Shown here: one piece after another, positions 25,156 through 33,655 of the stretch
Layout: each line of letters opens with the position of its first letter
Numbering within the stretch: the first letter of the stretch is position 1
Notes under the pieces: generated by a model
Databases searched by the model: none
The model's input: the letters and a program-made list of their open reading frames with translations, nothing else
What the model was told of the DNA's origin: nothing
DNA from: Flavobacterium luteolum
Lineage (GTDB): Bacteria; Bacteroidota; Bacteroidia; Flavobacteriales; Flavobacteriaceae
Reading direction: 5' to 3'
DNA: 64,000 bases
Assembly: GCF_027111275.1 (NCBI RefSeq)
Contig: NZ_CP114286.1
Location: 682,001-746,000 of the forward strand
Translations under genes and position numbers: made by a program

Positions 25156-26247
25156 TTAAACAATCTCAATATCTTCTTCGGGTTCTGCAACAGGTTCTGG
25201 ATTATCATCCAACCAAGCAACAAACAATTTATATCCTATTGAAAACACAATTGGCCCAACAAACAATCCTATGAAACCTGACATGATAAAGCCGCCAATT
25301 ACACCTAGGAAAATAACAAGCATTGGCACGAGAGCGCCTTTTCCTAATAACAACGGTTTTAGGACATTATCTGACAATCCGCTGATAATGAAAAACACCG
25401 TCCAAAAAATAGCATAACCAGAATCTCCTGTTGAGAAAAGGTAGATAATAACTCCGATGTTAATTATAATTGGCCCAATCTGTAAAATAGAAAATATCAA
25501 ACAGATCAAAGTCAAAATTCCCGCATACGGAATATCTGCCATAAACAACCCAATTGCCTGAATAATAGTCTGAATAACCGCAACTCCCAATATACCTTTA
25601 ACCACTTGATAAATAGTAGAAACCGAAATAGTCATAATTCCTTCTGCTTCACTTCCTGCAATTTTTTTAAGAAACTTCATGAAAAAAGTTTTACCACTTG
25701 GTGACACTAATAAAACACCTGCAATAATAACCGATAAAATAAACTGAAGAAATGCTGCGCCAGAGCTCAAAATACTTGCCATAATTTTAGAAGACAATTC
25801 TTTTATCTGATCTTGGTATTTAATAACACTCTGCTCTAAATCTGTAGATAAAGACAGTAAAAATTCGTAGAGCGGTTTACCAATTATCGGCCATTCTTTT
25901 ATAGAAGCTCCCGGTGAAGTAATTTTTAAGGTTCCTGCTTCAAAACTGCTTTTCAATTCTAAAAAATTCCCCGTTGCCGCTTTCAAAAAATAAATAAGAG
26001 GAACCACCATTATTGCAATAATCAGAATCGTGATAACAACCGATGCCAGTGCTTTACGTCCTTTTAATATTCGCTGCAGCGAATTAAACAACGGATAAAA
26101 CACAACAGATAATATAATAGCCCAAACTATAGGCATAAAAAAAGGCAACAGCAATTTAAGACAAAACCCCACAAGGAGGAAAATAAAAAATAACTGCAAA
26201 ATAGTATCAAAGAGTTCTTTCTTTTTAGTCGAATTGGTTGTTTTCAT
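25156..26247 (-). CDS. AI-2E (TqsA/PerM) family permease
   Basis: 363-aa membrane protein with paired N-terminal helices (LLPFFMPIVWAIILSVVFYP), a soluble middle region, and C-terminal helices including IGGFIMSGFIGLFVGPIVFS, the conserved end of the UPF0118/AI-2E family. Members have been linked to AI-2 export, Na+(Li+)/H+ antiport or other efflux. The tail is acidic (DDNPEPVAEPEEDIEIV). Monocistronic as far as can be seen, between low-complexity spacers. Specific substrate unknown. Confidence 0.88.
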   Translation of the reverse strand: MKTTNSTKKKELFDTILQLFFIFLLVGFCLKLLLPFFMPIVWAIILSVVFYPLFNSLQRILKGRKALASVVITILIIAIMVVPLIYFLKAATGNFLELKSSFEAGTLKITSPGASIKEWPIIGKPLYEFLLSLSTDLEQSVIKYQDQIKELSSKIMASILSSGAAFLQFILSVIIAGVLLVSPSGKTFFMKFLKKIAGSEAEGIMTISVSTIYQVVKGILGVAVIQTIIQAIGLFMADIPYAGILTLICLIFSILQIGPIIINIGVIIYLFSTGDSGYAIFWTVFFIISGLSDNVLKPLLLGKGALVPMLVIFLGVIGGFIMSGFIGLFVGPIVFSIGYKLFVAWLDDNPEPVAEPEEDIEIV

Positions 26248-26407
26248 GGTTATTGTTTTTAATGGTGAATGGTAATTGTGAGTTGTGAATTGTTAATGGT
26301 AAATGAATTCTCTCTATAAATCTCTACTCTAACTTCTTTAATCTTGGTTCTTGCATCTTCATTCTTTCTTCTTGCCTCTTTCTTCTCTAATCTAGACTCT
26401 TTCTTCT

Positions 26408-27124
26408 CTAATCTTGATTCTTCCCAGTCTTATTAGTCGCAAAATTGGCATCAGAAACCAGTCTTCCGATTAAGATTACAGGATATAAAACGCCTGTAAG
26501 CACTTCGATTTGAACTAAAGATCGAGCCAAAGGATGAAGAGGCACAATCTCTCCAAAACCCGTAGATGTGATACAGACATAACTGAAATACATAAAACTA
26601 GCCTGATCGCTATTACTCAAAAAATTTGATTCTGCTATTTGAAAAGCACCTTCTATATGCTGGAAAAGAAACAAATAAAGTGTAGCCCAAAAGTGAACCA
26701 AAAGCATGTACACTACAATCGACCCCACAATGCGATAAGTGGTTACAGGACCAGGTTCTAAAACTTTTATTAAAACTAAAGTGATCAAAAGTAACATGAT
26801 CGCAACTGAGAGAATTAAATCGGCAAAGAGGATAAAAATATTATGTTCAAAATAATTAATCCATTGTGTTATAATAAATAAAAAGGGAATTATGGAAATG
26901 AGAAAAGCCTGTTTTTTATGTTTTGATAAAGCTATAATTCCCGCAAAAAGAAATAGCATCCAAAATATATTAACCGCAACCATAAAACGCGTATAACCGC
27001 CAAAAAACGGAATCACAATAAAATGCATTATACACAACAGAATCAGCATACCACTGAGTCCTTTCTCTTGCGTCCAAAAGCGATATAAAAAACGGTCTTT
27101 TTGTGCTATCATAATATAATTCAA
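26408..27124 (-). CDS. Two-pore-helix potassium-channel-like protein
   Basis: 238 aa with six hydrophobic helices and a C-terminal ion-channel module. The pore filter reads T186 S T G F G E192 (TSTGFGE), a variant of the canonical TTVGYGD. It is followed by an inner helix with LTGVLYPVILIGRLVS. The four N-terminal helices lack an evident S4 charge ladder and no cytosolic RCK domain follows. Function is likely cation (K+) conductance, but the filter changes leave selectivity open. An internal ATG (residue 5, MIAQKDRFLY) may be the true start. Confidence 0.8.
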   Translation of the reverse strand: MNYIMIAQKDRFLYRFWTQEKGLSGMLILLCIMHFIVIPFFGGYTRFMVAVNIFWMLFLFAGIIALSKHKKQAFLISIIPFLFIITQWINYFEHNIFILFADLILSVAIMLLLITLVLIKVLEPGPVTTYRIVGSIVVYMLLVHFWATLYLFLFQHIEGAFQIAESNFLSNSDQASFMYFSYVCITSTGFGEIVPLHPLARSLVQIEVLTGVLYPVILIGRLVSDANFATNKTGKNQD

Positions 27125-27235
27125 ATCGTTAACTTGTTACTTTCTTCTCCAATATTTCTAAACTCTTTATTCTTTAATCTTGCTTCTTGCTTCTCAAATC
27201 CCCAATCTTGCTTCTTGCTTCTTCCCTCCTCACCC

Positions 27236-28804
27236 TCAAATCGGAATCGGCTCTACTTCTACCATTCCAATTGGTCTTCGCCAAAGTTTGAAAAGCAGAA
27301 TAATAAAAATGGGCAAAAAACAAACTGCCGACATGACGAGATAAATATCTTTGTAAGCCAATAACATAGAAGCTTTAGAAGTCTGATTCGAAAGACTCTT
27401 CTCGGCTTTTTTCTGTGCTTCGGCATCTGATAATCCCATGAATAAAAATTGCCTTTTTGAATTTTCCAACTGCTGTTCGGCTTGTTTATTTATCGGACTC
27501 AATTGCTGGCTTAAACCTGTTTTATGCTGTACATTCATGTTCGAAATAAAAGTTCCTAAAACAGCGCCTCCAAGTAAAGAAGCAAAAACAGCCTGAGCAA
27601 TAATTCCAGTCATCATGCGCGATGTGCTCAAAAACGGCGGAATTCCCTCTGAAATGTAAAGCAGCGAAACAGGAAAAAGAAACCCCATTCCTAACCCTTT
27701 AAAAATTAAAGGCAGATAAAAATCAGACGCATCGATTCCTGGATAAAATCTGAAAAAAAGTATAATATGATAGATTCCATAGCAAGCAAAACCAATTACC
27801 CAAATCGTAGCCAGATAAATGCGTTTGTATAAAAGATAAGTCGAAAGCGGAATCGAAATGCATAATCCAATTAAAAGCGAAAGATGCGTTACTGCTCCCA
27901 GAACGGGATCAAAACCTAAAATATTAGTCATATATCCCGTTACGACGCTTCCTGTTCCATTTATTAATCCGATATAAAACATTAAAAAGGCACCGGGAAT
28001 TACATTTTTAAACTTGTAAACATCTGGATTAATTAAAGGTTCTGCCGTAAAACGAACATGAAGCAGATAGATTCCTGCTACAATCAATAAAACTGCAAAA
28101 GCCAGCGTTATTTTAGGATCACTAAACCAATTTCTAGTCTGTCCTTCGGCACATAAAAAAAGAATAATCGTAAAAAATAAAATCAGGATAATCCAGCCTC
28201 TCCAATCAAATTGGAATTTGGTTTTTAAAGGCGCCACATCGGCTTTATAAAAATACCAAGCTAAAAGAATACAAATTAAAAAGTTGACATTTAAGAAATA
28301 AATTCCAAACGTCCAGTTATGAAAACTTACAAAATGCGCTCCCAAATATTGATACAAATGCTGGCTTCCTTTTTGTATAAACTGAAAAATTCCGTACATC
28401 AAAGCCATATTGAGAGCAGGATTATATTTCAATAAAATTGGCACCATCGAAGCAAATATTCCGATAACCGAAACCATTGCCAAAAGAGATCGGCATACAA
28501 CAAACCAAACAATTGTTGGCGCAAACAATGAAGCTGTATTGAAAAGCAAAGACAAAAATGAAACGGATAAAATCATGGTGCGAACCTTGATTTGTTTTCC
28601 TAATTTTAATCCTAAAGGCAAAAAAGCCAACATGACAAAAATAGGAACATAAACCGCATAACTAAAAGCTGTTGTTGAAGGTCCGAAATGTCCTAATATC
28701 TGTGAATTATCATAAGTCGTAACATTGAGTCCGTTAAAAAAAGGAATCGTCAGGATATACAATCCTGTCAGTGTAAAAACGCTTCCTTTTTTTCCTGCAA
28801 ACAT
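27236..28804 (-). CDS. MFS efflux pump of a tripartite system (EmrB-like, DHA2)
   Basis: 522 aa with about 14 transmembrane helices, the count for DHA2-type drug exporters. A periplasmic segment near the C-terminus (about residues 430-485) is rich in Gln, Lys and Ala. Standard EmrB motifs are weak, as is usual for the divergent Bacteroidota branch. It is 3 bp after the HlyD/EmrA-like adaptor gene and follows TolC in the same operon, so it would drive proton-coupled export across both membranes. Low-complexity CTTGCTTCTT-type sequence follows the gene. Confidence 0.85.
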   Translation of the reverse strand: MFAGKKGSVFTLTGLYILTIPFFNGLNVTTYDNSQILGHFGPSTTAFSYAVYVPIFVMLAFLPLGLKLGKQIKVRTMILSVSFLSLLFNTASLFAPTIVWFVVCRSLLAMVSVIGIFASMVPILLKYNPALNMALMYGIFQFIQKGSQHLYQYLGAHFVSFHNWTFGIYFLNVNFLICILLAWYFYKADVAPLKTKFQFDWRGWIILILFFTIILFLCAEGQTRNWFSDPKITLAFAVLLIVAGIYLLHVRFTAEPLINPDVYKFKNVIPGAFLMFYIGLINGTGSVVTGYMTNILGFDPVLGAVTHLSLLIGLCISIPLSTYLLYKRIYLATIWVIGFACYGIYHIILFFRFYPGIDASDFYLPLIFKGLGMGFLFPVSLLYISEGIPPFLSTSRMMTGIIAQAVFASLLGGAVLGTFISNMNVQHKTGLSQQLSPINKQAEQQLENSKRQFLFMGLSDAEAQKKAEKSLSNQTSKASMLLAYKDIYLVMSAVCFLPIFIILLFKLWRRPIGMVEVEPIPI

Positions 28805-28807
28805 CTC

Positions 28808-29872
28808 TTATTTTTTTACATCAACTGTTACATTCATTCCGGGTCTAACTTCCTGAAGCTCTTTTGTGGGAGTTTCAAATTCAATTTTAACTGGGATTCG
28901 CTGGGTAATTTTGACAAAATTTCCAGTCGAATTATCGGGTTCTACCATTGAGAATTTAGCTCCAGTCGCGGGAGAAAAACCAGCCACTTTTCCTTTAAAT
29001 TCTTTTCCGTCCAAGGCATCAATTGTAATGGTTACTTCTTGTCCCTGTTTTATTTTCTCTATCTGAGTTTCCTTAAAATTGGCCGTAATCCATAATTTTT
29101 CATTCAATACAATTGTCGCAATGGTTTGATTGGCATTGATTAATTCGCCAATAGATAAATTTCGTTCTCCCACAAAACCACTCGTTGGAGCCGTAATAAC
29201 GGTATAGGACAATTGAAGTTTTGCGGCATCAAGATCTGCTTTCTTTCTAGCGACAGTTGCTGTGGCGGCTTCAAGATTAATTGAACTTTGTTTAGTAATC
29301 GAGCTGCTGGCATCCAAACCTTTTTTACCGGCTTTCACATAAGCTTCTTCCGATTTTAATTTGGAAATAACCTGATCGTACTGATTCCGTGTTACAGCCG
29401 AATCGGCATACATATTTTTAAATCGCTGATAATCTTTTTGCGCTTTTTCTAAACTTGCTAAATCTCCAGCCAATTTCTCTTTTCCCGAAGCTTGATTGGA
29501 AATCGAAGTCGTAATATTTTGCTGCAGCGAATGCAGATTTCCTTCAGCTATAGCCAGATCAGCTTCTGCTTGTTTGACTTTAATAATATATTCTTCGTCG
29601 TCTAAAACAACCAACGTATCTCCTTTATGAACCATCTGATTGGCTTCAAATCGTATTTCTTTAATATGTCCTGTAGCACGCGCCACAACATTATTGATGT
29701 AAGCTTCAACCTGAGCATTATTGGTGGTTTCATAAGAACTAAAATCGAAGAACAGACTTAAAATCCACAAGCCTCCTGCAATTAAAAAAATAAAAGACAA
29801 TACTGTTAGAATTGTATTTCTTCTTTTTTCATTTTTCTGAACCGCTCCATTTTGTGTATCTGCTTCGCTCAT
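28808..29872 (-). CDS. HlyD/EmrA-family membrane fusion protein
   Basis: 354 aa: short cytoplasmic N-terminus, one transmembrane helix (about 21-43), lipoyl half-motif (VVARATGHIKEIRFEANQMV), an alpha-helical coiled-coil hairpin (about 95-205), second lipoyl half (TAPTSGFVGERNLSIGELIN), then a beta-barrel. It links the MFS pump to TolC. Gene gaps are 11 bp to TolC and 3 bp to the pump, so one operon. Confidence 0.92.
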   Translation of the reverse strand: MSEADTQNGAVQKNEKRRNTILTVLSFIFLIAGGLWILSLFFDFSSYETTNNAQVEAYINNVVARATGHIKEIRFEANQMVHKGDTLVVLDDEEYIIKVKQAEADLAIAEGNLHSLQQNITTSISNQASGKEKLAGDLASLEKAQKDYQRFKNMYADSAVTRNQYDQVISKLKSEEAYVKAGKKGLDASSSITKQSSINLEAATATVARKKADLDAAKLQLSYTVITAPTSGFVGERNLSIGELINANQTIATIVLNEKLWITANFKETQIEKIKQGQEVTITIDALDGKEFKGKVAGFSPATGAKFSMVEPDNSTGNFVKITQRIPVKIEFETPTKELQEVRPGMNVTVDVKK

Positions 29873-29883
29873 AACAAGAAATT

Positions 29884-31230
29884 TTAAAGTTTGCCCATTG
29901 CATATTGAAGTGAGTAATACTGAATAATTAAATCTAAATTGGCGTTTACAAGTGAAATTCTAGAGTTATTTAATTGTAATTCCGCATCTACAATCTCGCT
30001 GATTAAAGCAAAATCGTTGTCATAACGGCTTTTCACAATTTTATAATTGCTCATTGACAGCTCTACATCTTTTTTGTAGGTTTTGATATTTTCCTTACTT
30101 TCTGCATATCTGACGTACGCATTTTTAACTTCTGTAGTAATCTGGTCTTTTGTCACTTCTAGAGCGATATTACTTTTATCAATTTCCAGTTTATCACCGC
30201 TTATACGATGTTTCAAATTATAAAAACTCGAAATATCCCAGTTTAAAGAAAGTCCTGCCGCCCAGTAATTGAGAATGTTTACATAATTGGGCCATTGCGC
30301 TGGATATTCTGTATTCAAAATAAGATTTGCATTTAAGTTCGGTTTAAATCCGCTTTTGGTTAAACTCAATGATGATTCAGATAATTTGATTCTTATTCCT
30401 GCCCGTTTTATTTCTTCTCTATTCAGAAATGCTTCTTCTAAACTTTCCTGCAGATTCATATTTTCTGTCGGAATCATACTTTCTGCCACTTCAGGTTTCA
30501 AAATCGTATTGGTCGGAAAACCGATTAATATATCCAAATAATTGCTAATAAGCTGAATAGTATTAGTGCTTCTAAAAACTGAAACCTTAAAATTAGATTG
30601 CTGCAACTCGGTTCTCAAAAGATCACTTGTCAGGTTCTGACCATTTTTTACACGCGATTTTAGCTGATTTATTCGAATGTCGGTATTGATAATATTCTGT
30701 TTCGTAACCTCAATCTGTCGGTATAATTTTTCAAGTGTAAAGTATTGTTCTGTAATGGCATTTTTGACATCGGCTTCTGTCATTTTAACGGCAGATTCCT
30801 GCATTTCACTAATTAATTCCTGCTGATTAATTCTAGTATTAATGGCGTTCCCAGCGTAAATTGGAAGTGAAGAGACAATATTGGCAAAGGCCTGATGATC
30901 GTAATAATCTACGGTTACATTTCTAGCATAAAATCCTTCATAAAGTTTAGGATCTCCAATATAATTGTATCCGCCATTTAAACTGATTCTTGGCGCTTTT
31001 GCAATTTTTGCCTGACTGACATTTTCGTTAGCAATAGCCAAATCGGCATTGGCAAGTTTTAATTGCCGATTATTTTTAATGCCCAATAAAATGGCTTCAT
31101 CGAGTCTTATTTTTTTTGCAGATGCAAGACTGCTGGTATCCTGCTGCGCAAAACTTACATGGAGACAGCAGCTCAATAGAAAAAGAGCTAAATGCTTTAA
31201 ACGAAAAACTTTAAACCGCCAATAGCTCAT
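29884..31230 (-). CDS. TolC-family outer-membrane channel
   Basis: 448 aa with signal peptide (HLALFLLSCCLHVSFAQQ) and the duplicated helical architecture of outer-membrane efflux proteins (two OEP repeats, about 45-235 and 250-445). It is first in the efflux operon. A cysteine pair sits in the signal h-region, so lipidation at one of them cannot be excluded. No regulator gene (TetR, MarR or AraC) is adjacent. Confidence 0.9.
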   Translation of the reverse strand: MSYWRFKVFRLKHLALFLLSCCLHVSFAQQDTSSLASAKKIRLDEAILLGIKNNRQLKLANADLAIANENVSQAKIAKAPRISLNGGYNYIGDPKLYEGFYARNVTVDYYDHQAFANIVSSLPIYAGNAINTRINQQELISEMQESAVKMTEADVKNAITEQYFTLEKLYRQIEVTKQNIINTDIRINQLKSRVKNGQNLTSDLLRTELQQSNFKVSVFRSTNTIQLISNYLDILIGFPTNTILKPEVAESMIPTENMNLQESLEEAFLNREEIKRAGIRIKLSESSLSLTKSGFKPNLNANLILNTEYPAQWPNYVNILNYWAAGLSLNWDISSFYNLKHRISGDKLEIDKSNIALEVTKDQITTEVKNAYVRYAESKENIKTYKKDVELSMSNYKIVKSRYDNDFALISEIVDAELQLNNSRISLVNANLDLIIQYYSLQYAMGKL

Positions 31231-31426
31231 AAGATTATATTGATTTAATTTTGCACTTTTTGGAAATTTGCAATCAACATTCTTTAATATTTAGCAGAAC
31301 TTTCGAGAGAATTAAATTTTAGCTAGGCGGAAAAATTACGATAGTTATTTTGGATTCTGCTATTCCAGCATTATGATTTTCGTATAAATTTAAACAATTA
31401 TTATTCAACACTTTATAATACAAACA

Positions 31427-31466
31427 CTTAAAATTGTTTCATTTTATAAGATGAAACAATTTTAAG
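31427..31466. promoter_or_regulatory. Perfect 16-bp inverted repeat upstream of the efflux operon
   Basis: CTTAAAATTGTTTCAT (31427-31442) and its exact complement (31451-31466) flank an 8-bp loop. It lies between the PL11 gene end and the tolC start on the minus strand. No T run follows on either strand, so an operator or RNA hairpin is as likely as a terminator. The rest of 31231-31562 shows nothing else. Confidence 0.55.
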
Positions 31467-31562
31467 GGATCATAAGAAAAAAACAATTAATAGGGAACTA
31501 AAAATCTTAGCTCATTTTAAAATCAAAAAAAGTACGCTTAAGAACTATCTTCTTTTTTAATT

Positions 31563-33416
31563 TTATTTTTTTGAGGAGATTAAAACAATGTTGGGTTTTG
31601 GAGCTGGGTTCATTCCAAACCCCATATAAAAACTCGTATGCGGCGGCTGATTATATCCTACGTTCTGCCAAGCAATACTCAAACGATACTGTGGGTCGTG
31701 CATTAAAGTATATTGGCGAACATTGGTTGGAATTGTCGTAGAATAAATTCTAAGCTCTTTATTATCTTCAGATCTCAAGATTAATTCCTCGCGCCAGTCT
31801 CCCAAAATATCCGCAGAAAGTCCTGGAGTCGACTTTGTGCCATTGTTAGAAACCGCGCCTTCAGCCGTGAACAATCTTCCTACATTGTATTTATCAATAT
31901 AATTCGAATTTAAAAGTTCTCTGGAAGTGTCGCCGTCCCAATAAATTAAAAAATTAGTAGAACTTGGCGCTTTTCCAATAGCATTTCCTTTCATATCATG
32001 CAAATACGGAGAGCCCGACCACCAGCATTGTGCGCCTTTTCTAGTTGGGTCAATATTGTCGGCAACTCCTCTGCCGACATCGCCGTCGAGAGAATCTGTA
32101 AATAAAACTTTTCCATCTTTTGCAGAAAAAAACGTTACGCCTGGACCCGTTGTTTTGTTTTCGATTTCATGAATATTGAAAACCTCTAAACCTGGAACAT
32201 CAAGATCAAGATCAGAAACATGTATGGCATCACCATGCCTGAAACCCGTTGTGTACAAGCCTTGTCCATTATCGTCAACACACATCGATCCGTAGATAAT
32301 TTCATCTTTTCCATCATTATCGACATCGGTAACAGTAAGATTATGATTTCCCATTCCAGAATATGGATTTTCTGCATTTTTACTATCGAAAGCCCATTTA
32401 GAAGTCAGCTTTTTATTTTTAAAATCCCAGGCAGATAAAACCGTTCTTCCATAATAACCTCGGCACATGACCACACTTGGATGAACCCCGTCTAAATAAG
32501 CCACGCAAGCCAAAAAACGATCCATTCGGTTTCCTTTAGTATCATTACCTCCGCTTCCGCCATTTCCGCCCCAGCCTGCTAAATCGCCACGTTCCGGAAT
32601 ATAATCTACAGTTGTAATCAGTTTTCCAGTTTTCCCTTCAAAAACTGACAGATATTCTGGGCCTTTTAAAATTTTACCATAGGTTTTCGAATTCGGATCT
32701 CGGTCAACCCAATCTTTTGAAGCATCGCCAACAACAGTCCCTTCGCTGTCTTCACTTCCATCCGCCGTTTTGCAAACCAATTCTGCAACTCCGTCGCCAT
32801 CTAAATCATACACCATAAACTGCGTATAATGTGCGCCTTCGCGAATGTTTTTTCCTAAATTAATTTGCCATAAAAATGTTCCATCGAGCTTATAAGCCTG
32901 AAAAATAGGCGGATCTGTAATCCCCACCTGTGAATTATCATGCGATTTTCCAGTCATATGAAGAACCAAATCATATTGTCCATCGCCATCCAAATCACCA
33001 ACCGAAAGATCGTTAGCAATATATCCTTCAATTTCTTTCAGTTTAATCGAGAGATATTGTTTGTCTGAAGCATTGGCAGAAAGCGTAAAACTTCCTGGTG
33101 CATTTGATTCTTTTCCGTTTAAAACTGTTTTTATAAACCAGATATTCTCAACATTCAAATCGGCTTTTGAATCAATAAAATTTGTTGCTCCTGTAATCGG
33201 TTTATCGTTTAATAATACTGCTTTTTTACTGCCATTTTTTCGATATAAATTAAAAGCCAGATCATCAGAATCTGTTCCTAAAAACCTCCAGCTGATAAAA
33301 ACCTGACCTTTGTTTTTTATCGCAATTATACCGCGATCAAGATTTTCCATTTGTCTCTGGCTGAATATATTCAGACTTACAAAAAGAAATAGTATTAAAA
33401 AGGCTTTATTCTTCAT
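31563..33416 (-). CDS. Rhamnogalacturonan lyase, PL11 family
   Basis: 617 aa with a Sec signal (residues 1-19). The mature protein begins RQMENLDRGIIAIKNKGQVF, then ISWRFLGTDSDDLAFNLYRK, the Fn3-like N-terminal block of PL11 enzymes such as YesW. An eight-bladed propeller follows with repeated calcium-binding loops (DLDGDGQYDLVL, DLDGDGVAELVCKTADG, DVDNDGKDEIIYGSM). These enzymes cut the alpha-1,4 bond between rhamnose and galacturonate in rhamnogalacturonan I by beta-elimination. It is likely surface-exposed or periplasmic. Its products feed GH105, which is also present here. Confidence 0.93.
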   Translation of the reverse strand: MKNKAFLILFLFVSLNIFSQRQMENLDRGIIAIKNKGQVFISWRFLGTDSDDLAFNLYRKNGSKKAVLLNDKPITGATNFIDSKADLNVENIWFIKTVLNGKESNAPGSFTLSANASDKQYLSIKLKEIEGYIANDLSVGDLDGDGQYDLVLHMTGKSHDNSQVGITDPPIFQAYKLDGTFLWQINLGKNIREGAHYTQFMVYDLDGDGVAELVCKTADGSEDSEGTVVGDASKDWVDRDPNSKTYGKILKGPEYLSVFEGKTGKLITTVDYIPERGDLAGWGGNGGSGGNDTKGNRMDRFLACVAYLDGVHPSVVMCRGYYGRTVLSAWDFKNKKLTSKWAFDSKNAENPYSGMGNHNLTVTDVDNDGKDEIIYGSMCVDDNGQGLYTTGFRHGDAIHVSDLDLDVPGLEVFNIHEIENKTTGPGVTFFSAKDGKVLFTDSLDGDVGRGVADNIDPTRKGAQCWWSGSPYLHDMKGNAIGKAPSSTNFLIYWDGDTSRELLNSNYIDKYNVGRLFTAEGAVSNNGTKSTPGLSADILGDWREELILRSEDNKELRIYSTTIPTNVRQYTLMHDPQYRLSIAWQNVGYNQPPHTSFYMGFGMNPAPKPNIVLISSKK

Positions 33417-33429
33417 AATTTACTGCTTA

Positions 33430-33645
33430 TAAAATTTAACCGCAAAGGGCGCAAGGGTTTACGCTAAGTGCGCAAGGTTTAGTTCTCGCAAAGACGCAAA
33501 GTTTAAGAATTAAACTATATAAGTTCAATTAAGAGAAAACTTAAAATCTCTTATATAATTTATATAGTAAAAAAAAAAAAGCATCTTGGCGACTTTGCGA
33601 GATTTTTTTCACGCCACCATAAAAACCTTTGTCTCTTTGCAACTC
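33430..33645. repeat. Dispersed CGCAAAG-type intergenic repeats
   Basis: Repeated motifs (CCGCAAAGGGCGCAAGG, GTGCGCAAGG, CTCGCAAAGACGCAAAG) occur here, and an inverted partner CTTGGCGACTTTGCGAG is at about 33585-33601. This is typical flavobacterial spacer sequence with no coding content. Confidence 0.55.
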
Positions 33646-33655
33646 TGTTTCTTAA

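Noticed and set aside
27125..27235. CTTGCTTCTT-type repeats considered as a possible CRISPR or tandem array
   Set aside because: The units are short, irregular and without spacers of constant size; this is low-complexity spacer sequence also seen at 26320-26420.
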